NCBI RefSeq assembly: GCF_027580225.2 | Contig: NC_073337.2 | Coordinates: 10,489,001-10,553,000 of the forward strand | DNA from: Misgurnus anguillicaudatus | Taxonomy: Eukaryota; Chordata; Actinopteri; Cypriniformes; Cobitidae | DNA: 64,000 nucleotides | Reading direction: 5' to 3' | Part shown: piece after piece, positions 54,778-64,000 of the stretch | Position numbering within the stretch: the stretch's first letter is position 1 | How the letters are laid out: each line of letters begins with the position of its first letter | The notes under the pieces: generated by a model | Databases searched by the model: none | What the model saw: only the letters and a program-made list of their open reading frames with translations | What the model was told of the DNA's origin: nothing | Made by a program: the position numbers and the translations under genes

Positions 54778-57160
54778 GGAATCAAGGACCAGTAATATAA
54801 TATGAACTTATCAGCTAGCAGTCTGAGTGAGAGGAGTCAAAATCTAGCAGGGAGTCAAAATTTGAAACGACATCCACTCTTTTCTGGACAACCGATGGAG
54901 ATGTTATTTGTGTTTCTCTCAGGTTTTCAGTGCAGTCTCTCTCCATCACATTGAGTTGATCATTAGGGGATTCACTCTCCTGCATTTAAAGTCAGTTGTC
55001 ACTCCTGAAACCTTACAGTGTGTACTGTCCAATATTACTGCTGTCAGTCAATATAGTGTTGATTCTGTTAGCTGACGCACACAGTCTTTGTCAGGGGGAT
55101 CTCTTATCTCATTTGTTTCAGTTTATCAATTCTTTAGAAGAAAAAGATGCATACATCCAGTAAGAGTAAAGCAAAATGAAGCCATTTCTGTTCATAGATT
55201 TGTAATCTGTTGTGTCTGCATCTGCATACTATTTTCAACGTGATTGCTATTCAACGTGCATAATTTCATTGATTGGAAATTCATTCTAAATTTGCATACT
55301 GTTTAGTACTGGCAGATTACCATTGAATGCACTACTAGTTATTTCACATATTCTCCCTTTTGCCCAGTAAGATTCACTGTGAGCCAGCAATATATCAACG
55401 GTATCTATTAAATTACACACGGTTATTGTTTTCTGCTTCAGGTGAGTTTTAGTGGGAGACAAACAGACAGACAGACAGACAGATGAGTGATGTACTATCG
55501 GCAGAGCTGGTGTCTTAGATGTTGTTCTCTCTTGTGCTCTTTCATTAGTTTTAATAGCAGATAAACTGTTGCTTTCATACCCGACATCACGGTGCACCAA
55601 TTACAGCTATTCAGAGACACAAAGCCAACAATCGAATGGCATTAACATATCTGAGGTTTACTGAAGCAATTACTTCAAGGGTCTCACAAGGGCGCCCACC
55701 TGGATTTAAAGCTCAACGACACCTTAAAGTATTTTCCACAGTTTTCTGAAAGAATCACCAATCCAGAGCTGTTGTGTGTTCAGACAAAAACACGCACCCA
55801 TAGCACCACCAACAGGCGAGAAGAAAAATGTCATATTTTTCCATCACAAAACAATGAGAATTATATTCTCCTTCTGGACAGCAATAAGATTAAATAAAGA
55901 GCAAAATTAGGTTTGAAAATAAAATCTCCTCTAGGACTTCTTGAAAGATCGTAACAATGTTTAAAACTCCTCAGATTTGCCAAGATAGCAATTTAATCTA
56001 AACTAAATCTATTATTATTATTAAATTGATGTAAATGATAAAGTCATATTAATTTCTCTAGAATCAGCGCTTATCAGCATGTTTTTCTTTACCGTACAGT
56101 TCGGTTCCTTATGCGGTTACCCATTCTTAATCTGATCTCAGTCGGAGCACCTGGAAAGCACTTCTTTTTTTCTCCCGGGGCGTTTCGTCTGAGATGTGAT
56201 AGCCATCTGTGAGCTGGAGGACATTCACAACATCGCTCCACACGCAGAACCCTGGAGCAGCATCTGTAATGCGTTCTAATAAGCAAGAGGAGAAATCCAA
56301 CTGCTGCGGGCCGACGTTCGGTTAAAATCACACCAGCTGTTTTTACACCGTGGCGGTGTCTGATGCTTTTCACATCAGATTCACCTGCTCGTGTACCTGA
56401 GTCTCTGTCATGCTGGGATGATTTTCATATTATAACAAACCTTGAATATAAAGCAACAGCAGTGAGATGTCTGAAGGCGTCGTTTGCACGCTGCCGTCAC
56501 CCTGCTGTTCCAAAAACTAGACAGGAACGTTATGCTCCTTTCCAAGAGGATCTATTATCACCAAAGTCTGAAGCTGCTGTGCACGTTGCCAACGCCTTTT
56601 TATCTTTGTGTGAAGGTTAGTGCTGCTTATCTAGAACGGTCCATTTCAAATATCCTCCCTGTAGTCGGTGGACAGCAATGCAGCTCACTGTGTTTTAGAG
56701 TTAAAGAGAGAATTGACTGTAATTTCTAGACAATCGTGTTGCTGTAGGACTAAAGTTCTTGTGTTACTGCCAATAAAAGCAGCTAGTTTACCGGAAAACT
56801 GAGTTCACTGGAAAACTTTAAAGTCTGTGAATTCCTGAAGTGAAACGCTTACTGTTTTGACTGTACACTGAAGCAGCAATAAACTCTAAAGGTCTTTCAA
56901 AAATAATAAACATGCAAATAGCTAAAGCCGTCTAACATACAGTTAAGGGTCTCAAAAAAGTTGGCAAATCTGTGTGTACTCAACGCTATAGTTTCAATTA
57001 TTAGGATGTTGCTGTGTGGTTGCTAAGGTGTTCTGAATGGTTGCTAGGTTGTTTAAAGTTAATACACTTAACCAGCAATAGTTAGCCTGTCCGGAACCAA
57101 GCTGACTAAAACCACATTACTGTATGACACTTGCTTTTCATGTGAACGGCCCCTACGCTA
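54778..57160. other. Non-coding DNA
   Basis: No exon or bounded transposon supported. A short (ACAG)n tract lies at about 55460-55482. An 85-codon open frame at 56363-56620 has no recognisable domain or splice context. Confidence 0.4.
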
Positions 57161-57169
57161 ATAAGATTT

Positions 57170-57700
57170 TGTTTCTCTCTCCCTGTCTCGTCCTCGATCC
57201 CGAGGACAATGAGACAAACAGATCCAGTTCCGGTAAATGTGAAAGTCGGCACACCTCTGATCTACTGGCTGTTCTTCAACGTGATGTCCAGCCGATGCCT
57301 GACCAATGACCACCGGCAGAACCCGCTTAATCTCCGCTTAATCTCCTTATCCGTTTCAATGTATATATATATATATCTCCCAAGGGTTTTTCCCTCCTAG
57401 GACTTTTTTTTACTTCCCCGGCTAAAAATCTGGGGGGGGTTTTCTCCTAGGGGGGTTTTCAACCCGGGGAGGCGGCCTTCTTGGGCTTAACTTCTATACG
57501 TTACATTAGTAATACGTTCGCTTATAATGTTGATTTATATCCGCAGCAAATTTAGCTGCTTGTGCTATCGTGTATTATGTTGTGCTATCTGTCGATTTTC
57601 TGTGCTTTTCTCTGCATTTATTATGTAAAGCTGCTTTGATACAATTACCAAATTGTGAAAAGCGCTATATAAATAAAATTGAATTGAATTGAATTTAAAG
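57170..57700 (+). repeat. LINE/SINE-like 3' tail ending in (TTGAA)n
   Basis: The stretch ends gaaaagcgctatataaataa followed by repeated attgaattgaa, a common fish retroposon 3' end with a short tandem tail. The 5' part (ctcgtcctcgatcccgagga) looks like the same dispersed family. A (TA)n tract at about 57361-57374 is internal. The class is inferred from the tail only. Confidence 0.55.
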
Positions 57701-58273
57701 TTAAACAAACTCATCACCATTTTATCGTGATATTCTTCCTTTCTAGATATTGCTCTTGTTTGTCTCTCAGTGGAAATTCTGTATGACCTGATTTATTATT
57801 CAGCAGGTGAAAACATGTGCGTGCGTGCACGCGTGCGTTTGTGTTATAGTTGACTTTTCGTTCCATTGACTTCCATTCATATGAATGGGAATGGATCAGA
57901 CCGGAAACGCAAGCTCGTGCGACGATATTTCACAGGTCACTGCATAGCAAAGTTCAAGTCTGGAGAACTTTGACCTGCAAATTTGTGTCACGTAAAGCGT
58001 TATGACCAGTACAAAAATGGTATGTCACTGTGTGACCTTTCTCTCTACTGAAAAGCACCAATGCCTATGATCAGTCCCCGCAGCACTAGGCATGCGCCGA
58101 TATGAGATTTTGGCGGTATGATAACCTTAAACAAAAATACCACGGTTTCACAGTATTGCAGTTTTGCCATTGCATACCTTGAAACCGGTAACCGGCCAAT
58201 GCCTATGCAGCATGACAAACTAACGCTTTCTTATGAGAATTCGTACGTATTTTACTGAGTAAGCTAATTCGTA

Positions 58274-59672
58274 TTAAAGGCGGGGTGAATGATCTCTGAA
58301 AGCCAATGTTGACATTTGGAATCACCTAAACAAACACGCCCCTACCCCTGGACCTTCTTTTAATAGACCCGCCCACACATACGCAACCCAGGCAACGATG
58401 TCGGTTAGTAGACATGCCCCTTAGTGCTGTTTAGCTACAAGTGTGTTTTGGTCAAGCCTTTGAACCAGATTTTTTCCCAATTGGTTCGTTCCGAACAGAA
58501 ACAGTATTTTAACGTTTCCGGTTTTCGGTTCAACCTTAAAATTGCCGTTCCTGAACTGGTCAAAACAAAAAAATGTAACCGGTTAATAACGTTTCATGCC
58601 AGCTGTGGGACATACAAATAAGTAGGCTGATCATTAGGACATTAAACCTAAATTATTAGTTTACATAATTTTCCTTAAGTCTCTATCTGGTCATCAAACA
58701 TTAAAAAAGGTTACATTATGTAAGCAGCATAACTGTAATTCTGACATGCCTACATTTGTTTCAGTATTATACATGAATTAAGTCAAGGACAATTTCTGCC
58801 ATGTCGTTTATTGGCAAACAACTTAAAAAAAGAATACTGTGGTATTTCAACATAATTTTGTTTGTATGTGCCCTGTTGCTTTTTGAAACGCGTCTCTCCG
58901 TGTTTGCACTTTTGAGTGCACTTAAACACACGCACACACACAGACGGAGGACGAATTGCAAATGGCGCTTCGGGAAGAAGATGCAGCATAAACAGTCGCT
59001 CCACATAAAGTGAAAATTATGTTGTTTTTCAGTGCTTTATTCACCAAATGTATTTTAATGGACTACAGTATGAGACATAGTAACGCAACTCTCTCTCAAG
59101 CTTATACATCAAGAGTTCTGATCTTTGAAGGGCATAGAGATAATCACGTTTGATTGGAGTTGGACCGGACACATTCAACTGCATGTGCATCTGTGCTTAC
59201 AGAAATTTGCTCACTTTAGCGTTTTTTTTCAGTTAAATTGTTTAAAATCACTTATGTGTTAACATTTGCAAGACTTTCAAACATGTGCAAATGATCAACT
59301 TTCACCATATTTAAATTTGCATATTAATCCGCAAATCATATGAGAGCCAAACTGTGGGTCGTGATCTGTACGGATTACGGATCAACTTGCTGGTGGTAAG
59401 CTTCTCATTTTTCTGATGAGTCAACGACAACCGGAAGTAAACTTCACCGAGTATTGCACAGAAATTAACCAGTTACCAACTTACCATTATTTTAAATAAA
59501 CGATTCTGTTCTGGAACATTTTTGGGTTTCTGGTTTCATTTATGTTCCTTGCAAAACATCAAAAGTTTCTGTTTTTTGTTTTCGTTCTGTGAACCGGTTC
59601 AAAGCCTTGGTTTTGGTACTCTGCCCGCCTCCCTTTACCAAAGTGTTCAAAAATCATGCACCCTGCCTTTAA
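58274..59672. mobile_element. TTAA-flanked MITE (family of 16209-16434), split by a hAT
   Basis: TTAA at 58274-58277 is followed by AGGCGGGGTG and the family body (aaacaaacacgcccctaccc). After the hAT the body resumes with accaaagtgttcaaaaatca and ends CCTGCCTTTAA (59672). Confidence 0.75.
58453..59609. mobile_element. Non-autonomous hAT element, 1157 bp, 8-bp TSD
   Basis: The termini are CAAGCCTTTGAACC and GGTTCAAAGCCTTG, 13 of 14 bp paired. A perfect 8-bp target duplication GTTTTGGT flanks it (58445-58452 and 59610-59617). The interior shares about 200 bp, inverted, with 11175-11385. No transposase frame is present. Confidence 0.9.
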
Positions 59673-59897
59673 TTCATACAACCACATTCATAAGTTTTTG
59701 TATGATTTGCCTTGACCCTGACGTTGGGGTTAGAGCAGGGTCAGGGGTTGGGTTTCGTTGTTGTTGTTTTTTCATGAGAATCGTACGGTTTTGCACGATT
59801 AACTTCGTATGAATTCATAATTCATCAGCTCGTAAAATATGTATGAATTCTTGTAAGATCAGGCTGGACAAACACTTGCATGCTCAAAGTGAAGTGG

Positions 59898-59899
<2 letters not shown>

Positions 59900-59994
<95 letters not shown>

Positions 59995-60036
59995 CGTGCG
60001 TGTATGTGCGTGTGAGAGAGAGAGAGAGAGAGAGAG
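59900..60036 (+). repeat. (TG)n then (GA)n microsatellite
   Basis: A TG run of more than 80 bp, a short imperfect part, then a GA run of about 24 bp. Confidence 0.95.
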
Positions 60037-60273
60037 ATTCAGATGACCCAGAGTGTTAATAACTCATAAAATTGGTGACACTGAGAAAGACAGAAAACAG
60101 ATAGAGCAGACAGACAGATAGATGACAGACAGACAGACTGGCTGTCTTTGAGTTTTGATGACTTCCAGATGAAAACGTCAAAACATAAACAGAGAAGGAG
60201 AACATTCCTTTAAGAGAAGGAGGAGAAATTGGGAAACAAGGAGGAGTATGATGGGTCCAGTCTCTCCCTATCA

Positions 60274-60275
<2 letters not shown>

Positions 60276-60324
<49 letters not shown>
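60276..60324 (+). repeat. (CT)n microsatellite
   Basis: A CT run immediately upstream of the exon that begins near 60342; it could serve as the polypyrimidine tract of that exon's acceptor. Confidence 0.95.
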
Positions 60325-60329
<5 letters not shown>

Positions 60330-60378
60330 GTACTAATTCAGCAGTCACAGGCCTGATTGAGAGAAGAGAGGGAACATC

Positions 60379-60451
60379 ATGTCAGCACTCTGGATTCTTT
60401 CTCTGTCTGCGCTCATGTGCCCGATATCTTCTGCATCTCACTGGAGGAGAG
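60379..60451 (+). CDS. Signal-peptide exon of a probable secreted host protein (partial gene)
   Basis: ATG at 60379 opens 24 codons plus one base, ending at a strong donor (ggagag followed by gtaaga). The first residues, MSALWILSLSAL, form a hydrophobic core followed by CPISSAS, as in a signal peptide with a likely cleavage site near SSA-S. An acceptor-like ttcag ends at 60341, so a 5' untranslated exon may lie upstream. The exon joins the one at 63075-63172 in phase. I do not recognise the gene. Confidence 0.55.
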
Positions 60452-61559
60452 GTAAGACACATGACCACATCAGCCATGAGTTAGACAGGTGACTAGTTAT
60501 CTAGATCCGGCCAGATCACTTACTTTAACACACTAGTAGTAAGAGAGCGTGAGCACCACATCAGATAACAGGTGCATGTCTGATAGATGCCCGAATCAAT
60601 TTATAAAACGAAATATAGTTTAAATTCTGTTCTGACCTTCTCTGAATGAGCTTTAGTTTGTTTTGCAGTATGCAAGTCTGTGTTTGACCTCAGTTTACAG
60701 AGGAACACACGCAGCAGAAATGATAGATGAGTTCGTGTCTGTATCTTCTGTTGTTTAAGTGCTAATCATTTAGGGATTAGTGACCTTGTGATTTCTGGAA
60801 AAACAAAACAAGTCAACACACCCTCGGCAGGCTCCATCAGATGACATTCACAGATAAACGTCCGGCGTATGTTGTGACGGCTGCAGCAGCGACTCCGTGT
60901 CTCCATATATCTGTCTTGACATTTCATTAGATTTCTTCACTCGGGGACAGCCAGAGCTGAATCTCATCCATGTGTTTATACCACGAGTCAAACATTTAGA
61001 GCAATGACAGGTTTAATTGGAATTAAATGAGCCGTAATGAGTTGAAAGGACCGCAGCTGCTAACGGAGATGTTCATTGACATCCAAGAAAAATTTTGGTA
61101 ATGTGGTAAATAAACAGCAGCAGCCAATGAGCTTCTACCTCGTGGGTACTTAAATCAAATCAGAATGTTAAGTACGAAGTGTTTGTGTGAACTGAACAAG
61201 TGCTATTATTTAGATGTGTACTCTGTGTAAACAATGACTTTCTGATGACTCATCCTTTATTCAAACTTTATTTATTGTGTGAAACACAACAGGAGATGTT
61301 TAGCGTGTTTAGATGTCGTCTCCTCACTGTGTGCTACCATTATGGAAAAGAACATGACATGGAAAAGTTGTATGAGTTTAGAGTAACACGGGTAAGTAAC
61401 TAAATGTAAACAGACTTTTCAGATTTGGCTGAATAGTTGCAGTTCATGTGTGGTTTTTGAAAGTACTTTAAAATAAAATTTCCTTTGTGGAAAGTCCTGT
61501 ATGCTCTTAAAAACAGAGGTGATGCCATACAAAAACTAATTTTGATTCCTCAAAAGAGG

Positions 61560-61655
61560 AATTTTTTGAGCTCAAAGCATATAGGATCCCCGTGATCTCT
61601 GGCGCCCCCCTAAGGGGGGCCCGGACCCCATGTTGGAAACCACTGTTCTATACAC
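61560..61655. repeat. Fragment of a dispersed fish repeat
   Basis: The words gcgcccccctaaggggggcc and ttggaaaccactg are typical of a dispersed repeat terminus. Boundaries are unknown. Confidence 0.35.
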
Positions 61656-62598
61656 TATATTTCCTTTCATGAATATATAACAAAAGTAAGTTTAGCACAG
61701 GTCTGCTTCTCATTTGGAGCCTCAGTATGGTTGAGCTTTGCTGTGGCTTAGAGATAAAAGGTTTTATTATATGAGTTAAAGGGTATTTTACAGCACAGGA
61801 TCAACTCATAAAGGTGAGAGGTCGAATACTCGCTTTTTGGTACACATCTGCAGCCGATTGGTCGAAACAGCTGTGGAATGTCTGTGATGTTGCGACATCC
61901 TGAGCTGATCGTTGGCGTTTGTAAGTGGATCGAGGTTCGATCAATAATCTACACCAAATGACATCAATCATGTGACCGACCGTGAACTTCACCAGATACA
62001 AAAGATTTCATTTCAAAGGCTTTAAAAATTATTCATTCTGTCATCATTCATTCCCCCATAATAATAACAACACGATGTTCTTTTATCTTTGGACCCCAAA
62101 TAGACATTCGGAACATTCCTGCTCCTGTTTTCTATATAAGAGTGAAAATGATTTTAAGAACTTTTTGGACCATAACTAAATCTGCCCTCGTTCACTTGTA
62201 TTGTTTTGAGCTGTTCTTAAAAGTTGCTCATTAAAAGTTTGCAAGATTTGCATAATTACTAAGTTTGTGCCATTACCCATCGTGCTCTGCCTCCGCACCC
62301 CCTGTGTTTTTTCTGTGCCGCCTTTATTCTGTGAGAGTGTCACGTACAGTAGGCAGATCTATCAGATTTATATCTGCCCTGTCAAACACGTGTTAAAAAC
62401 ACTTTACCGTAACCAAATAACCTCTGGAGGAGAGACAGGGCCGGTGCTAAGTAAATGCATAGGGCTTCAGGCTTGGATGGGGGCCTCCATAACCGCTTAA
62501 TCCATGTTGGAAAAATCCAGTTTAAAAGTTTGTATTTAAAGTCAAAACAGCACACAATCCTGGAGTTATTAAAGTACATAAACTGTCTCTATATATCT

Positions 62599-62749
62599 CA
62601 AGGACTTTGCTGCCGCAACATGGCTGCAGCAGACACAGCACCTGAAAATAGTCCCCTTGGTAACTTTCAGTAGCAGGGGACTATTTGCTGGCACTGCGTA
62701 ATATCATTGCGCCTCCTGCAGCCATGTTGCAGCAGCGAGGTCCTTGATT
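62599..62749. mobile_element. Small foldback element (inverted repeats of about 32 bp)
   Basis: caaggactttgctgccgcaa (continuing to catggctgcag) at the left pairs with ctgcagccatgttgcagca (continuing to gaggtccttg) at the right. Inside, atagtccccttggtaac and gcaggggactatt pair as well. Confidence 0.75.
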
Positions 62750-63074
62750 ATTACACCAGAATGAGAGTATAGTTCCTAACCATATCCTAGAAACATCTTT
62801 CACCTAGATGAACATCTTTCAGTGACAAACACCTCCCCCTGCCAATCAGCCGCTTACATGCCAACCAGTAAACCAATCAGACGCAGATGTGCAGCTGGTG
62901 AACACGTGCGCTGTTAATACACATAAATGCATTTCCACATGCTGCACATTACTGACAATAATCATCTCTGACACCATCAGATAAAGTTAACTCCTCCGCC
63001 TGTGTGTTTGTTTTTGATCAATGTGTATGTATGATCAGAAATTCATGTTACCCATAATTCTTTGTGTCTCACAG

Positions 63075-63172
63075 CTCTGTACCCATCAGCCTTCCGAGTG
63101 AAGCGAGGGACTCCGGCTCTGCTCAACCCCTCTTTTCAGAAATCTGTGGAAGATGCCAATCTTCTCTATGAG
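63075..63172 (+). CDS. Second coding exon of the probable secreted protein (partial)
   Basis: Acceptor tctcacag (ends 63074) and donor gag followed by gtattt (63173) bound 98 bp. Joined to 60379-60451 this keeps phase (1 to 0) and adds 33 residues without a stop. The residues include an RVKR sequence typical of furin/prohormone convertase cleavage, followed by GTPALLNPSFQKSVEDANLL. Together with the signal peptide this suggests a secreted precursor (peptide hormone, growth factor or matrix protein). The rest of the gene lies beyond the window. The family is not recognised. Confidence 0.6.
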
Positions 63173-63919
63173 GTATTTGTCACAGATCGGATCCACGCTG
63201 CAGATTTACAGTAAAAACGGTTTATTCAATAAGAAACAAATGGAGGGCAGAAGTTGATTTTATCCATCTTGAATGAATTCAGTCATACCAGAGTCAGAGC
63301 AAAACACACTCATCTTCTAAAACTCACTTTTATGTTTAATCCTATGTTTAGAAAGACGGCATTATAAACTATAATTTATTATTTGAGGTTTTAGAGGTGG
63401 AGCAAGGTTAGATTTATTTACTAACATACGTGAACTCTGATACATCAGTGAAACCGTGAGCTTCATTCAAGACTCAGAGACATTCTGGTGCTTACCAACG
63501 AGTTGAATGTGGTTTTCAGTATCATCTCATTGAATGAAGAAAACAATCAATACTTGAGCTCTTAGTTCAGTGTTACTTCAGTCGAGTGTGTTGAGTAATT
63601 AAGTAAGGCAATATCAAGCTGTCAGATCCACATAGTAAAATAAACAAAATCTCCATTTAGATTAATTAATATTAATATTCCAGCACTTCCAGATCTCAAA
63701 AGTTATACATCACATATCAGACTATGATGAATGTCTCATCAGACAACAAACAACGCCTGTGATTCACACACTTGTTTTTGTTATTTGGCAAATTTGGAAA
63801 AAACATCTGTTTAAATCCATTACACAGAATTCTGCAGATTCCAGCAAAAAAATGCCATTTTATTCATCTGGGTTTGTTCATCACCAGACATCAGACTCAG
63901 CTCTCAGTATGAATGTGTC
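63173..63919. other. Intronic DNA, no other feature seen
   Basis: Sequence after the donor at 63173. No further exon is supported before the window ends. Confidence 0.4.
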
Positions 63920-64000
63920 TTAAAGGGACACTCTAGGTTTTTTTGAAAATATGCTATTTTTACAGCTCCCCTAGAGATAAACATTTGATTTTTATAATTT
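63920..64000 (+). mobile_element. TTAA-type MITE, cut by the window end
   Basis: TTAAAGGGACACTCTAGG followed by ttttgaaaatatgc and agctcccctagagataaaca matches the left end of a common cyprinid MITE. The right end is outside the window. Confidence 0.6.

Larger units (their letters stand above)
58225..59862. mobile_element. Outermost MITE of a three-level nest
   Basis: The left end (ttatgagaattcgtacgtat) and right end (atatgtatgaattcttgtaa) are inverted counterparts. The unit is interrupted by the MITE at 58274-59672. Outer boundaries are approximate. Confidence 0.55.

Noticed and set aside
56363..56620. 85-codon open frame in host DNA
   Set aside because: No domain, no flanking splice sites that keep phase, no neighbouring exons.
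59843..60046. Cys-Val repeat open frame
   Set aside because: Translation of a TG microsatellite.

Overview
This is a transposon-dense stretch of a vertebrate nuclear genome, almost certainly a ray-finned fish and probably a cypriniform (zebrafish/carp/goldfish type). The grounds are Tc1 elements, TTAA-flanked MITEs, hAT elements, long foldback elements and a Helentron family of a kind typical of teleosts, together with spliced genes and long CA/CT/GA microsatellites. No prokaryotic operon, rRNA, convincing tRNA or CRISPR array is present.

Layout. 1-16.4 kb is AT-rich, apparently non-coding DNA carrying two decayed Tc1 transposons (about 1085-2125 minus, 7444-8592 plus), several MITEs, a hAT remnant, and two copies of a long-inverted-repeat foldback element, the second split by a solo LTR. 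16.6-25.4 kb is a head-to-tail array of five 1-2.4 kb non-autonomous repeats. Most begin ATATAGCTGCAAGC and the best preserved ends GGGCCCTAA after a hairpin-rich 3' tail; one is split by a hAT with an 8-bp target duplication.

25.4-52.4 kb is the centrepiece: a candidate giant autonomous Helentron (Helitron2-type rolling-circle transposon) whose ends belong to the same family as the array. It carries one intact 3105-codon open reading frame (37436-46753) that combines, in order, two herpesvirus-UL36-like (C76-type) cysteine peptidase domains, two OTU domains, a Lys-rich 18-residue repeat block, a Cys-rich zinc-binding region, the Rep/HUH nuclease, a PIF1-type helicase and a C-terminal endonuclease domain. 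In both peptidase pairs one copy keeps the catalytic residues and the other has lost one. Two further spliced genes lie in its left part: a 270-codon four-exon SGNH/GDSL hydrolase (minus, 28190-29393) and a coiled-coil/acidic-tail protein (plus, 30213-30910). A second 5'-end relic at about 31.3 kb and a segmental duplication (29.2-30.2 vs 32.2-35.4 kb) suggest that two related elements may be fused here.

52.4-64 kb returns to host DNA with nested MITEs (up to three levels deep), a LINE-like 3' tail and microsatellites. It also holds two phase-compatible exons (60379-60451 and 63075-63172) of a probable secreted host protein with a signal peptide and an RVKR cleavage site. All gene structures are read from sequence alone; splice sites are inferred from GT/AG context and phase.
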